Positions 55,870 to 64,000 of a stretch of DNA of 64,000 nucleotides are shown here, piece by piece; within the stretch, counting starts at the first letter, position 1; every line of letters starts with the position of its first letter. Under the pieces are notes generated by a model. That model was given only the letters and a program-made list of their open reading frames with translations, had not been told where the DNA came from and searched no databases. The position numbers were made by a program, and so were the translations under genes. Source of the DNA: Planctomycetota bacterium. GTDB lineage: Bacteria > Planctomycetota > Phycisphaerae > UBA1845 > PWPN01. Location: NCBI GenBank assembly GCA_029550525.1, contig JAKPHF010000062.1, positions 186,001 through 250,000 of the forward strand. The letters run 5' to 3'.

Positions 55870-55916
55870 CCCGTCGCGTACGACGCGAAGCTGTTTTGCC
55901 CCGTCGCGTGCGACGG
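55870..55916. repeat. Palindromic element CCCGTCGCGTRCGACG, copies 2 and 3
   Basis: CCCGTCGCGTACGACG at 55870-55885 and CCCGTCGCGTGCGACGG at 55900-55916, 30 bases apart and 56 bases before ruvC. Copy 1 is at 9605-9622. Confidence 0.6.
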
Positions 55917-55971
55917 AGGGAAGAATCACGGTTCAACCGTACGCATGTGATCAAGTACTCAGGAATCAGGC

Positions 55972-56511
55972 GTGGCACGCAAGTCAACCATCATCTGCGG
56001 TTTTGATCCCGGCCTGCGAGTGACTGGCTACGGGATCATTCGCGTGGACCACGACTACGACTTCGAGCTACTCGAAGCCGGCGTGCTGCGAGCCGACGTG
56101 AACGCACCTCTGGCCCGGAGGCTGTATGAGTTGGCCGGCGGCGCGGCCGAAGTCCTCAAGGAGTACAAGGTCAACGCGGTCGCCGTCGAGCAGATTTACT
56201 CGCATTATCAGCGGCCGCGGACGGCCATCCTCATGGCCCACGCCCGGGGGGTCATCCTGCTGGAAGCGGCTCGGCAGGGGATTGACGTGCTGCATCTGCC
56301 GGCGACGACCATCAAGAAACACGTGACCGGCAACGGCCGGGCCACCAAGGAGCAGATGCAGCGAGCCGTCGCACAGGCGCTCTCGCTCGCCGAGATGCCC
56401 GAGCCGCCGGACGTCGCCGACGCCCTGGCCATCGCCATGTGCGCCAGCGTGGTCCTGCGGCGGCCGGCCAAGGTGGCCTTGAACGCCAACGACGATCTGC
56501 TCACGACCTGA
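55972..56511 (+). CDS. ruvC: Holliday junction endonuclease RuvC
   Basis: 179 residues from a GTG at 55972 (AGGA upstream). Catalytic acidic residues lie in CGFDPGLRVTGYG, AVEQIYSH and DVADALAIAM, the RNase H-like RuvC set. It cuts Holliday junctions during recombination and repair, together with RuvAB coded next. Confidence 0.96.
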   Translation: MARKSTIICGFDPGLRVTGYGIIRVDHDYDFELLEAGVLRADVNAPLARRLYELAGGAAEVLKEYKVNAVAVEQIYSHYQRPRTAILMAHARGVILLEAARQGIDVLHLPATTIKKHVTGNGRATKEQMQRAVAQALSLAEMPEPPDVADALAIAMCASVVLRRPAKVALNANDDLLTT

Positions 56512-56588
56512 CCTGACCGAGAAGCGAACTTCTCAATGAGGTCCGTCGCGAGCGGACGGCACCAGGCTGGACGGGTGAGAATTCAGGG

Positions 56589-57218
56589 ATGATTGCTCGA
56601 CTGACCGGAATACTGGCCGAAGTGTGCGAAACGCACGTCATCCTGGAGCGCGAGGGGATCGGCTATGAGGTGCTCATCTGCGGCTACGCGCTGGGCGAGC
56701 TGACCGCCCGCCGCGGACAAGAGGTGACGTTCCACACGTTGCAGTACTTGGAAGGCTCGTCCGCGGGCGGCAACATGATCCCCCGACTGGTGGGCTTCCT
56801 GCACCCGGAAGACCGGGCCTTCTTCGAGCGGTTCATCACGGTCAAGGGCATCGGCGTTCGCAAGGCGCTCAAGGCTCTGACCATTTCGACGGCCAAGATG
56901 GCCAGCGCCATCGAGGCGGGCGACGCCAAGAGCCTCAGCCGGCTGCCCGGCATCGGCGCCCGGGCGGCCGACCAGATCGTCGCCGAACTCAAGGGGAAGG
57001 TCGCCAACTTTGCGTTCGGTTCGGACGGCGACGTCCTACCCGAGGCCGCCGTGACCTGGAGCGAGGCCCAGAAGGACGCTATCGAGGTCATGGTCGCGCT
57101 GGGCGAGCGCCGCGTCGATGCCGAACGCTGGCTCCAACGAGCCATTCAACTGGCTCCCGAAACCGAAACCGCCGACGAATGGGTGAGACTGGCCTACCGC
57201 GTTCGTACGGGAGCGTAA
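56589..57218 (+). CDS. ruvA: Holliday junction branch-migration subunit RuvA
   Basis: 209 residues. N-terminal OB fold (MIARLTGILAEV, GYEVLI), the two helix-hairpin-helix motifs (TVKGIGVRKALKAL and RLPGIGARAADQIVAEL), and the flexible-linked C-terminal domain that contacts RuvB (AIEVMVALGERRVDAERWLQRA). Tetramers bind the junction. Confidence 0.96.
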   Translation: MIARLTGILAEVCETHVILEREGIGYEVLICGYALGELTARRGQEVTFHTLQYLEGSSAGGNMIPRLVGFLHPEDRAFFERFITVKGIGVRKALKALTISTAKMASAIEAGDAKSLSRLPGIGARAADQIVAELKGKVANFAFGSDGDVLPEAAVTWSEAQKDAIEVMVALGERRVDAERWLQRAIQLAPETETADEWVRLAYRVRTGA

Positions 57219-57228
57219 CCCCGGGCGC

Positions 57229-57292
57229 GAAGTGAGAAGCGAGAACGGTGTCTGACCTTCTGACTTCCGACCACTGACTTCTGACTGCTGAT
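57229..57292. repeat. Heptamer array between ruvA and ruvB
   Basis: Block 1 (57229-57249): GAAGTGA, GAAGCGA, GAACGGT. Block 2 (57251-57292): TCTGACC, TTCTGAC, TTCCGAC, CACTGAC, TTCTGAC, TGCTGAT. It starts 11 bases after the ruvA stop and ends four bases before the ruvB ATG. Confidence 0.85.
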
Positions 57293-57296
57293 CTTT

Positions 57297-58343
57297 ATGG
57301 CACGAGAGCGAGTCATATCCGCCGGAACCACCAGTCGCGAGGAAGCGCAGTTCAACGAGTCGCTTCGCCCCGAACGCCTGGCAGACGTCGTGGGCCAGGA
57401 GCGGATCGTCGAGCAGTTGCTCATCGCCCTCAAGGCCGCCCAGCAGCGTAACGAACCCCTCGAGCACGTGCTGCTCTCCGGTCCGCCCGGACTGGGCAAG
57501 ACCACGCTGGCCAACGTGATCGCCCGCGAACTGGGCGTGACGCTCCGTGTGACCAGCGGGCCGGCCATCAGCAAGCCCGGCGATCTCATGCACTGGCTCA
57601 CCGAGATGAAACGGGGCGACGTGCTGTTCATCGACGAGATTCACCGGCTCAGCCGCACCGTCGAAGAGTTCCTCTACGCGGCCATGGAAGACTTCCGCGT
57701 GGATTTCACCATCGACAGCGGTATCAGCGGCCGAACCGTCAACATCGCCTTGCAACGCTTCACGCTGATCGGGGCCACCACGCGCTCGGGTCTGCTCACC
57801 GCGGCCATGCGCGACCGGTTCGGCCTGCAGTTTCACCTCGACTTCTACTCCACCCGTGAGCTGGCCGAAATCGTGCGGCGATCGGCTCGCAAGTTGAACG
57901 TCCAGGCCGACGACGAAGCGCTGGGTCTGCTCGCGTCGCGCTCCCGCGGCACGCCCCGTGTGGCCAACCGGCTGCTCAAGCGGGCCCGCGACTATGCCCA
58001 GGTCCGCGGGGACGGCACGCTCTCCAAGGATATCGTGGAAAAGGCTTGCCGTGTTCTGGACATCGACGACCTCGGACTGGACGAGTTGGATCGTTCGGTG
58101 CTCAATGCGTTGATCAAGACGTACAACGGCGGGCCGGCCGGCATCGAAGCGCTCGCGGCCACGCTCGGCCAGGAACGCGACACGCTCGAGGACGTCGTCG
58201 AGCCTTACCTGCTGCAAGTCGGCTTGGTCATTCGCACGCGCCAGGGACGCTGCGCGACCAAAGCCGCTTACGATCGTTTAGGCCTGCCTTACACGCCCAA
58301 GACGCCGATCGATAGTCAGGGAGAGTTGTTCGACGACGAGTAG
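57297..58343 (+). CDS. ruvB: Holliday junction branch-migration ATPase RuvB
   Basis: 348 residues. Walker A GPPGLGKTT at about 62-70, Walker B LFIDEIHRL, sensor/arginine-finger segments GATTRSGLL, and the C-terminal winged helix (YLLQVGLVIRTRQGR). The hexamer pumps DNA through the RuvA-bound junction. The ATG has no Shine-Dalgarno; the heptamer array runs almost to it. Confidence 0.97.
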   Translation: MARERVISAGTTSREEAQFNESLRPERLADVVGQERIVEQLLIALKAAQQRNEPLEHVLLSGPPGLGKTTLANVIARELGVTLRVTSGPAISKPGDLMHWLTEMKRGDVLFIDEIHRLSRTVEEFLYAAMEDFRVDFTIDSGISGRTVNIALQRFTLIGATTRSGLLTAAMRDRFGLQFHLDFYSTRELAEIVRRSARKLNVQADDEALGLLASRSRGTPRVANRLLKRARDYAQVRGDGTLSKDIVEKACRVLDIDDLGLDELDRSVLNALIKTYNGGPAGIEALAATLGQERDTLEDVVEPYLLQVGLVIRTRQGRCATKAAYDRLGLPYTPKTPIDSQGELFDDE

Positions 58344-58400
58344 TGGAGTTGCGGTGGCTAGTCGCCCGATTCTGTCCACGCAGGCGCGAAGCTCCGTAGC

Positions 58401-58709
58401 TCAGCCCAGCAGGGCAAGGGCTTCACGGATCTCAGCGGCGGCGTGTTTGTCGCCGGCCTGCTCAGCAACGGTCAGGGCTTCCGAGAAAACGCTTTTGGCT
58501 TCGTCGTGACGGCCGAGAGAGACCAGAAGATTGGCTTTTTGAAAGTACGCAGGCACGTACTTTCGATCGAGCTCAATCACACGATTGAACTGATTCAATG
58601 CATCGTCCGGCCGGCCTACCTTGACGTATTCCATGGCCAAGGCAAAGTTGAGGAAAGGATCCTCCGGATCGGTGGTGAGCATTTTTTGCAGTTGTTCGAG
58701 TCGAGCCAT
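58401..58709 (-). CDS. Small TPR protein
   Basis: 102 residues, two to three tetratricopeptide repeats (FALAMEYVKVGRPDDALNQF and AYFQKANLLVSLGRHDEAKS). No signal peptide. Short TPR proteins with the LEQLQKMLTTDPEDPFLNFALAMEY kind of start recur in Planctomycetota; role unknown. Convergent with ruvB. GGAAGGAA just before the start. Confidence 0.85.
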   Translation of the reverse strand: MARLEQLQKMLTTDPEDPFLNFALAMEYVKVGRPDDALNQFNRVIELDRKYVPAYFQKANLLVSLGRHDEAKSVFSEALTVAEQAGDKHAAAEIREALALLG

Positions 58710-58857
58710 TTCCTTCCGGCCTGTTGTTTCGCGGCAAGGTCCACTGTACAGTTTGGGCTATGGCGGAGTCAACCCGCTTCGCCGGTTTTGCGTGAAAATT
58801 GCCGACAATGGCCGATTCTGGCCAATCCCGGTCACGAAGTGAGGCACACAGACTGGT

Positions 58858-60147
58858 ATGACCGGCCCCTCCTTGACGCGACGCGCCTTCCTGCAAACGA
58901 GCGCTGCGGCCGCTGCGACTGGATTGTGCACCTCGCATATTGCGCGCGCCGGGGTGCCCTCGAGAGGAGCCAACGAACGGCTGCGTGTGGGCCTGATCGG
59001 CGCCGGAGACCGCGGCACCTTCCTCCTGGAGCGGTTCCTTGACATCAGCCGCCTTCATAACGCGCAGTTGGTGGCTGTTTGCGACCTTTGGAGCCGCCGT
59101 CGCGAGCAAGCCGTGCACATGGTGCAAGAGCGCACCGGCAAGCGGCCCGCCCCGTTTCGTAACACGGACGAGCTGTTTTCCTCCGGCGGACTCGATGCGG
59201 TGATCATCGCCACGCCCGATTTTGCACACGCGCATCAATGCGTCGAGGCCGTGCAAGCCGGTCTCGATGTTTACGTGGAAACACCGCTCGCCCACACGCT
59301 CGAAGAGGCCGAACTCGCTCGCCGGGCGTGTCTGGATTGCGGACGCGTGGTTCAAATGGGAACCGACAACCGCAGCCGGGCCGTTCAGATCGCGGCCGCG
59401 GAATACGTCCGGTCCGGTGCGTTCGGCTCGGTACGAGAGGTCGAGATCGGCCGGCACGTTCACGATCCCCGCCATTGGCGGCGCGACGCTCTCGTCGCCA
59501 CCTTGCGGGAAAGTGACACAGATTGGCGCCGGTATCAGCTCAACCAGCCGGCACGCCCGTTCGATCCCCGGCGGTATCTGGAGTTCCGCCTGTTCTGGCC
59601 CTACTCCAGCGGCCTGCCCGGCCAGTGGCTGAGCCACCATATCGATACGGTGGCCCATGTCGCCGGCGAGAGTTGCCCCATTCGCTGTGTCGCCTCGGGC
59701 AGCGTCGGCTACTGGCACGATGGCCGTGAGAACGTCGACGCGTTCACCGCCTGGTTCGAGTACGCCTCGGGCCTGAAGGTTCGCTATTCGGCCCGCCATG
59801 CCAATGCCGCGGGTGGCGCGTTTGCTCGTTTCTTTTCCGAGCAAGAAATGCTGGATCTCCATGCCGGAACGATCTCGTCCTTGCCATCTCGCTCGGCGTT
59901 GAACACCAAGGACACGAGCGAACACTTGGATGTGGCTTTAAGACCGCTGCCTCGCCAAACTGAGGCCTGTCACCTAGGTAATTGGCTCGATTGCATCCGC
60001 ACGCGCAAGTCCGTCCGGGCCGGCATCGAGGCGGGCTATGCCCATTCCGTCGCCGTGGCGATGGCCGTCCGTGCCCTGCACAGCGGCCGAAGCATCACGT
60101 ACGATCCGGTCAGCCGTCGCATCACCGAGGCTTTAACGCGAACATGA
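58858..60147 (+). CDS. Tat-exported Gfo/Idh/MocA-like oxidoreductase with ETP in place of EKP
   Basis: 429 residues. Twin-arginine signal (TRRAFLQTSAAAAATG), Rossmann GLIGAGDRGTF at about 45-55. The family EKP motif reads E141-T142-P143 (VYVETPLAHT); the Lys, which in typical members lies in the active site, is missing. The planctomycete segment FRLFWPYSSGLPGQWLSHHIDT is kept. It may be a catalytically altered member or use another base. Stands alone on the plus strand. Confidence 0.85.
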   Translation: MTGPSLTRRAFLQTSAAAAATGLCTSHIARAGVPSRGANERLRVGLIGAGDRGTFLLERFLDISRLHNAQLVAVCDLWSRRREQAVHMVQERTGKRPAPFRNTDELFSSGGLDAVIIATPDFAHAHQCVEAVQAGLDVYVETPLAHTLEEAELARRACLDCGRVVQMGTDNRSRAVQIAAAEYVRSGAFGSVREVEIGRHVHDPRHWRRDALVATLRESDTDWRRYQLNQPARPFDPRRYLEFRLFWPYSSGLPGQWLSHHIDTVAHVAGESCPIRCVASGSVGYWHDGRENVDAFTAWFEYASGLKVRYSARHANAAGGAFARFFSEQEMLDLHAGTISSLPSRSALNTKDTSEHLDVALRPLPRQTEACHLGNWLDCIRTRKSVRAGIEAGYAHSVAVAMAVRALHSGRSITYDPVSRRITEALTRT

Positions 60148-60383
60148 ACCAACGGGCATGAAACGTGGGAAGCGATCCCCGTTCATACGGCAAGAAGGAC
60201 CAATGCCGTAAAATGGGCCGCGGGCCGCGCGGGGTTTAACGCCCCTGCGACCCGCGACTGCCTCTCCCCATAAGACACACCGGGACTGTTTCCCCGCACT
60301 CCCGGTCAGCCGGGCGACCGCCCCCCCGAGATGGCCAGTCGCCCTGCCCCTCCAGAAAGCAACCGTCGTCGTGCCCCTGTCCC

Positions 60384-61793
60384 TTACTGCAGAAGGCGCA
60401 GCACGTTCTGCTGTTGTGCGTTGGCCAGGCTCAGCATGGCGGTGGCGGTCTGGATCAGGATCTCCTGCTTCTGCAGGTTGGCCGTCTCCAGCGTGTAATC
60501 CGTCTCGCCGATCTGGCTGGCCGCCAGACTCACGGCTTCCTTCCGCGCCTCCAGCGAATTGTTGGAAGCGGCGATCTGGTACTTGATGAAGCTGCCCAGG
60601 CGGGCCGATGCCGTGGCCACCTGCGTCGCGGCCTCACGAGCAATGGCCAGAGCGTTCGAGTTGGAGGCGGTCAACGAGTGCGCTCCGCCGCTCCTGAGCT
60701 GCGACAGATAACCGAGATCCGATCGCCCCAATTCGAACGTATTGACACCACCGATGCCCAGCGAGGTCCGGCTGTTCGCATTCGTGCCCAGTTGGAACGT
60801 CGCGCCGCCGCCCCCGACAGTCAGCGTGTAGGTCCCGACGGTGTTGTTCGCCAGGTTGAAGCTCAGGCTCAGTCCGCCGCCGTTGTAGAACACTTGCGTG
60901 CCCTGGGCATCGGCCTTGCTCCCGTTGACCGTCACCTTGGCATCGGTGCCCGTGACCTTGGTCACCTGGGCGTTCGTCAGCCAGTCCGAGTCACCCGAGA
61001 TGGTCGTGATCGAAACGAACGAATCCGAGCCAGTGGTGGTGGACATGAGGTTCAGGTTTGCGCCCTGGACGGTCGCGGACACCCCGGTCACCTGCTTCTG
61101 GGCGACGATGGCGGCGATGATCTGGGAGCTGTTGGCACCGCTGTTCAGTGTGATGTTGGCCGTCCCCAGCTTGCCCGTGATCTGAATGACGGTCGGAGCC
61201 GACAGCGGCGTGGCCATGGCCACGTTCATGGTGGAGCTGGCCCGCGTAGCGATGGAGTTGACGGTCACCGTCAGCGCCTGATTGCCGGTGATATTCGGAT
61301 TCCGGCTGTAAACCTTGATGTCTTTGATGGCCGCATTATTGCTGGCAAATGCGGCGATCCGATTCGTGCCGTCGAACAGCTTCTGGCCGTTGAACGTGGC
61401 CTGATTGATGATACGATCGATCGAATCGAGAGACTCATCAATCTGCGCCTGATAGGCAGCCTTCTCCTGAGCAGTCACCGTCGAACCCGTTGCCTTGAGC
61501 ACCAGCCCCTCGATGTCGCTGATCAGTTTGCTCACTTCGGTCAGCGTGCTGTCCGCGACGTTGAGCATCGCTTCGGTTCGACTGTTTGATTCGATGGCCG
61601 CATTCACGGCGGCCAGCTCGGCATTGAGGGCATTCAGCGCCACTACCCCCGCCGGATCGTCGGAAGCGCGGTTGATACGATTACCGGTGGCCAGCCGCGT
61701 CATGGACACGGTGCGCGCACGGTCGGCATTATTCAGAGCCGCGATCATTCGGAGAACGCTTGAACTGCTGTTCGTGCCAACGGTCATTAACAT
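60384..61793 (-). CDS. Flagellin
   Basis: 469 residues. N-terminal D0/D1 (SMTRLATGNRINRASDDPAG) and C-terminal D0/D1 (IGETDYTLETANLQKQEIL to QQQNVLRLLQ) are typical, with a middle surface domain rich in Thr, Asn and Gly. Flagellins self-assemble into the filament after type III export. Starts with ATG at 61793; the in-frame ATG at 61787 is equally possible (GGGGGA upstream). No other flagellar gene is nearby; it appears monocistronic. Confidence 0.95.
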   Translation of the reverse strand: MLMTVGTNSSSSVLRMIAALNNADRARTVSMTRLATGNRINRASDDPAGVVALNALNAELAAVNAAIESNSRTEAMLNVADSTLTEVSKLISDIEGLVLKATGSTVTAQEKAAYQAQIDESLDSIDRIINQATFNGQKLFDGTNRIAAFASNNAAIKDIKVYSRNPNITGNQALTVTVNSIATRASSTMNVAMATPLSAPTVIQITGKLGTANITLNSGANSSQIIAAIVAQKQVTGVSATVQGANLNLMSTTTGSDSFVSITTISGDSDWLTNAQVTKVTGTDAKVTVNGSKADAQGTQVFYNGGGLSLSFNLANNTVGTYTLTVGGGGATFQLGTNANSRTSLGIGGVNTFELGRSDLGYLSQLRSGGAHSLTASNSNALAIAREAATQVATASARLGSFIKYQIAASNNSLEARKEAVSLAASQIGETDYTLETANLQKQEILIQTATAMLSLANAQQQNVLRLLQ

Positions 61794-61877
61794 GGTCAGT
61801 CCCCCTAGCTCGGCGAGAGATCTTGGCTCTTGCGGAGCCGAGGGAACGGTAAGATATAACCCGCGAAGTCAACCGCG

Positions 61878-61899
61878 ATCCGCCGAAAAAACGGCGGAT
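61878..61899. promoter_or_regulatory. Hairpin in the divergent region upstream of the flagellin gene
   Basis: ATCCGCCG-AAAAAA-CGGCGGAT, a perfect 8-bp stem, 85 bases upstream of the flagellin start in the 363-base gap 61794-62156. No sigma-28 or sigma-54 promoter was recognised. Possible operator. Confidence 0.4.
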
Positions 61900-62156
61900 T
61901 TCGCCTAAGTCACGTCGTTGGCAAGAAGTTGCGATGGGCAGATTTTTTGCCGGCCGAACGTCCGCTTTTTCGCGTCCGGTCCGCTGACGATCGAATAAGG
62001 CTTTATCAGGCGTTGGTTCGCCGGCTCACGGCCGAGCGATGTGGTGGAATGCGAACCGGCCGGACGCCGTTCGTTGCAATGCGCGCCGGCGCTTTCTACA
62101 CTAGTTCGGTGGTCGGAAAGACGGTACGTCCGGCCGAAGTGAAAGCGAGATGCCAC

Positions 62157-62699
62157 ATGCCGAACTACGCATTACTGACCGCCTCAGGAAAGGATCGTCC
62201 GGGAATCGTCGCATCCATCGCCAAGGTGCTCGTCGAGCAGGACTGCAACATTGAGGATTCGCAGATGGCCCGGCTCGGCCCCGACTTCGCCTGCATGCTC
62301 GTGATCCGCATGCCCGAAGGCATGGTCAGCGAACAGTTGACGTCACATCTGCAGCCCGTGGCGAGTGAGTTCGGTTTGCGCACGTACGCTCAGGACCTGC
62401 GTCCCGAGGAAGCCGGCGAGACCCGATCCGATCAGCCCAAGCACGTCATCCACGTCTACGGCGCCGACCGCAAAGGCATCGTCCATCGGATCAGCCAGCA
62501 TCTGGCCGAGCGCAGCGTGAACATCACCAACCTGCACACCGAAGTGATTCATCACGCCCAACCGCTGTACGTCATGCTCATCGAGGTGGAGATCCCGCCC
62601 TACGTAGACTCGGGCCGGCTGCAGGACGAGTTGGCCGCCATCGGCAAGCAGATCGACGTGGTCGTGTCGATGAAGCCCAAGGACGACGCACGGTTCTGA
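62157..62699 (+). CDS. Double ACT-domain protein, GcvR-like
   Basis: 180 residues from the ATG at 62157; the frame is open upstream without homology. Two ACT domains: YALLTASGKDRPGIVASIAKVL (about 4-80) and HVIHVYGADRKGIVHRISQHL (about 97-175). This arrangement is that of GcvR and related regulators that bind amino acids, probably glycine or another small one. No DNA-binding domain. Cytoplasmic. Confidence 0.88.
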   Translation: MPNYALLTASGKDRPGIVASIAKVLVEQDCNIEDSQMARLGPDFACMLVIRMPEGMVSEQLTSHLQPVASEFGLRTYAQDLRPEEAGETRSDQPKHVIHVYGADRKGIVHRISQHLAERSVNITNLHTEVIHHAQPLYVMLIEVEIPPYVDSGRLQDELAAIGKQIDVVVSMKPKDDARF

Positions 62700-62752
62700 C
62701 CCGCACGCGAAAGCAAAACCGCGAGCAGAACGCAAACGACATGCATACACCC

Positions 62753-62784
62753 AGCGAGCGGCGGGTTTTACCCCCGCCGACTCT
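62753..62784. repeat. Dispersed hairpin element, copy 2
   Basis: AGCGAGCGGCGGG, TTTTA, CCCCCGCCG, A, CTCT: identical to the copy at 16255-16286 outside the loop and one base. It lies between the convergent ACT-domain and lptB genes. Confidence 0.7.
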
Positions 62785-62834
62785 GTTGCGCGTGAAGAGA
62801 GTTCCTCCACGGCATCGCAGCGCGAACGAGCGTC

Positions 62835-63614
62835 TCACATGGCCGTGCTTTCGACCGGTTCCCGGTCGTCGAACTCGTCGCCGCGGAACGTGCTGCCCAA
62901 GTAGATGCGCCGAACCTTCGAGTCGTTGATCAGGGCCCGCGGTGAACCTTCGGCGATGACCTGCCCCTCATGGATGATGTAGCTGCGATCGGTGACCGAG
63001 AGCGTCTCGCGGACGTTGTGGTCGGTGAGCAGAATGGCGATCCCGTGCTCCTCCCGCAGCCGCCGGATCTCCTTCTGCAAGCCCTCGACGGCAATGGGGT
63101 CCACGCCGCTGAACGGCTCGTCCAGGAGGATCAGTTGGGGATCGGTGACCAGGGCGCGGGCGATCTCCAGCCGCCGCCGCTCGCCGCCCGAGAGGTTTCG
63201 GGCGTCCTGGTCCGCCAGGTGCAGCAGGCCGAACTGGTCCAGGAGGCTGTCAGCCCGCTGCAGGCGCTCGCGCCGGCGCAACGGCATCGACTCCAGGATG
63301 GCCAGGAGATTCCGACGGACGCTCAGCCGCTGAAAAACGCTGGGCTCCTGCGAGAGGTATCCTAGACCCCGCTGGGCTCGCTTGTACATCGGAAGCGAGG
63401 CGATGTCCTCGCCGTTGAATATGACTTTGCCGGCATCGGGCGTAATCATCCCGATGGTGATGCGGAAACTCGTCGTCTTGCCCGCGCCGTTGCGGCCCAG
63501 CAGACCAACGATCTCCGCCCGGTGAACCGTATAGCTGACCCGGTCCACGACGGTTCGGCTTCCATACCGCTTCACCAAATCGATTGTTTCGAGCAGTTTG
63601 GGTGAACTGGCCAT
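62835..63614 (-). CDS. lptB: Lipopolysaccharide export ATPase LptB
   Basis: 259 residues from the ATG at 63614 (GAGG upstream). Walker A GRNGAGKTT, Q-loop SQEPSVFQRLSVRRNL, signature LSGGERRRLEIARAL, Walker B LILLDEPFSGVDP, and switch His in LTDHN. The signature and SQEPSVF segment are those of LptB, which powers transport of lipopolysaccharide to the outer membrane with LptFG. Planctomycetes carry LPS-like lipids and lpt genes. lptA/lptC would be expected upstream, just outside the window. Confidence 0.93.
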   Translation of the reverse strand: MASSPKLLETIDLVKRYGSRTVVDRVSYTVHRAEIVGLLGRNGAGKTTSFRITIGMITPDAGKVIFNGEDIASLPMYKRAQRGLGYLSQEPSVFQRLSVRRNLLAILESMPLRRRERLQRADSLLDQFGLLHLADQDARNLSGGERRRLEIARALVTDPQLILLDEPFSGVDPIAVEGLQKEIRRLREEHGIAILLTDHNVRETLSVTDRSYIIHEGQVIAEGSPRALINDSKVRRIYLGSTFRGDEFDDREPVESTAM

Positions 63615-64000
63615 CAGATCCTCATCCGGTTCCACCGACAGGGTATTTTCCCCCCGGCTCCCGGTGGACAAACTGTTGAAAACAAGGGCAACTCAGACGG
63701 ACGACCGTCGAAATCGAGCACTGACTGTCGCTGTGCCCTCATCAAAACTCGCCGCGAGGAATTTCAGCACTCCCTTGTCACTGCAGCAGTTAACAAAGTA
63801 TCCCATTCCCGCGCCCGCCCCAGGGCCGGCCGGGGCCAGTACTTGCCCCGATCCAGACCGAAGCGAGCAACCACCTTTCCCAAATTGTGGATAACCGGCC
63901 GGCACGGCTTATCTAATCCACCGCATTCGGCCGAAGTTTGGGATAATTCCGACGTCGGCCGTCCAGCTTCGACGATACCCGCTCGGCCAGTAGACGAAGA
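63615..64000. other. Intergenic end region with one DnaA-box-like site
   Basis: 386 bases without a convincing gene. One exact TTATCCACA (minus strand, complement of 63886-63894) and a similar TTGTCCACC at about 63663 are present. Single sites occur by chance, so this is not evidence for an origin. Confidence 0.3.

Noticed and set aside
61800-61880. Sigma-28 or sigma-70 promoter for flagellin
   Set aside because: TTGACT and TATATC occur, but only eight bases apart, so they cannot form one promoter.
63663-63894. Two DnaA-box-like sites suggesting a replication origin
   Set aside because: Only one is exact; no dnaA, dnaN or AT-rich unwinding element nearby.
63693-63905. 70-codon open frame upstream of lptB
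   Set aside because: No resemblance to lptA/lptC and a weak start; likely accidental.

Overview
The window reads as a chromosomal segment of a high-GC member of the Planctomycetota, most likely class Phycisphaerae. The reasons are two prepilin-type N-methylation proteins of the planctomycete H-X9-DG kind, several Tat-exported Gfo/Idh/MocA oxidoreductases, a formylglycine sulfatase, ThuA and DUF1080 proteins, and a flagellin gene. Placement is by gene content only; there is no 16S rRNA gene here. No transposase, integrase, CRISPR array or rRNA was found.

Layout. 1-6126 (minus): aerotolerance-type operon MoxR > DUF58 > BatD-like lipoprotein > BatA > BatB > BatC-like TPR, the last running off the left edge. 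6553-8001: three tandem small heat-shock proteins. 8277-11564: alpha/beta hydrolase plus a small conserved protein, then a soluble histidine kinase, an N-acetylglutamate-synthase-like GNAT and a small membrane protein. 11677-16091: GH2 glycosidase and a GH1-RmlD fusion. 16453-16971: WD40-like fragment. 17248-36109: a run of mostly secreted proteins (prepilin, glycerophosphodiesterase, metallophosphoesterase-PQQ fusion, UroD-like, two secreted proteins of unknown function, xylose-isomerase-like TIM barrel, ThuA-DUF1080-TIM fusion, GH-like protein, zinc-ribbon protein, Gfo/Idh/MocA oxidoreductase), with the RNase P RNA gene in the middle. 36531-38826: second prepilin and a PilZ protein. 38897-44480: pyruvate dehydrogenase complex aceE-aceF-lpd. 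44815-48789: oxidoreductase, trans-sulfuration enzyme, sulfatase. 49024-53052: ABC exporter with an inserted PDZ-like domain, and a UbiB/ABC1 kinase. 53546-58343: tRNA-Thr, ispF, cysS, ruvC-ruvA-ruvB. 58401-63614: small TPR protein, oxidoreductase with an altered EKP motif, flagellin, ACT-domain protein, lptB.

How it fits together. The Bat/MoxR block is a typical membrane-linked VWA system. The 11.7-36 kb and 44.8-60 kb accessory blocks suggest use of complex, sulfated or oxidised glycans: GH2, GH1, GH-like, DUF1080 (a domain tied to 3-keto-glycoside hydrolysis), TIM-barrel isomerases/epimerases, three Gfo/Idh/MocA oxidoreductases and a sulfatase. That pathway reading is inference. The aceEF-lpd, ispF-cysS, ruvCAB and lptB genes are housekeeping.

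The most unusual feature is not a gene. Several gaps between co-directional genes are filled by degenerate tandem repeats with a strict 7-bp period. Unit sequences differ (AGCTNTA, GCTGATA, TCATTCG, TCCTGTC, CCTCAAG, TTCTGAC), but the layout is the same: arrays begin at or within a few bases of the upstream stop codon and often run up to the next start codon. At batB, the DUF58 gene and ruvB the array or its flank occupies the place where a Shine-Dalgarno sequence would be. Other standouts are the ThuA-DUF1080-TIM and GH1-RmlD fusions, the PDZ-like domain in an ABC exporter, an RNase P RNA with a greatly extended P12, and small dispersed GC-rich palindromes present in more than one copy.
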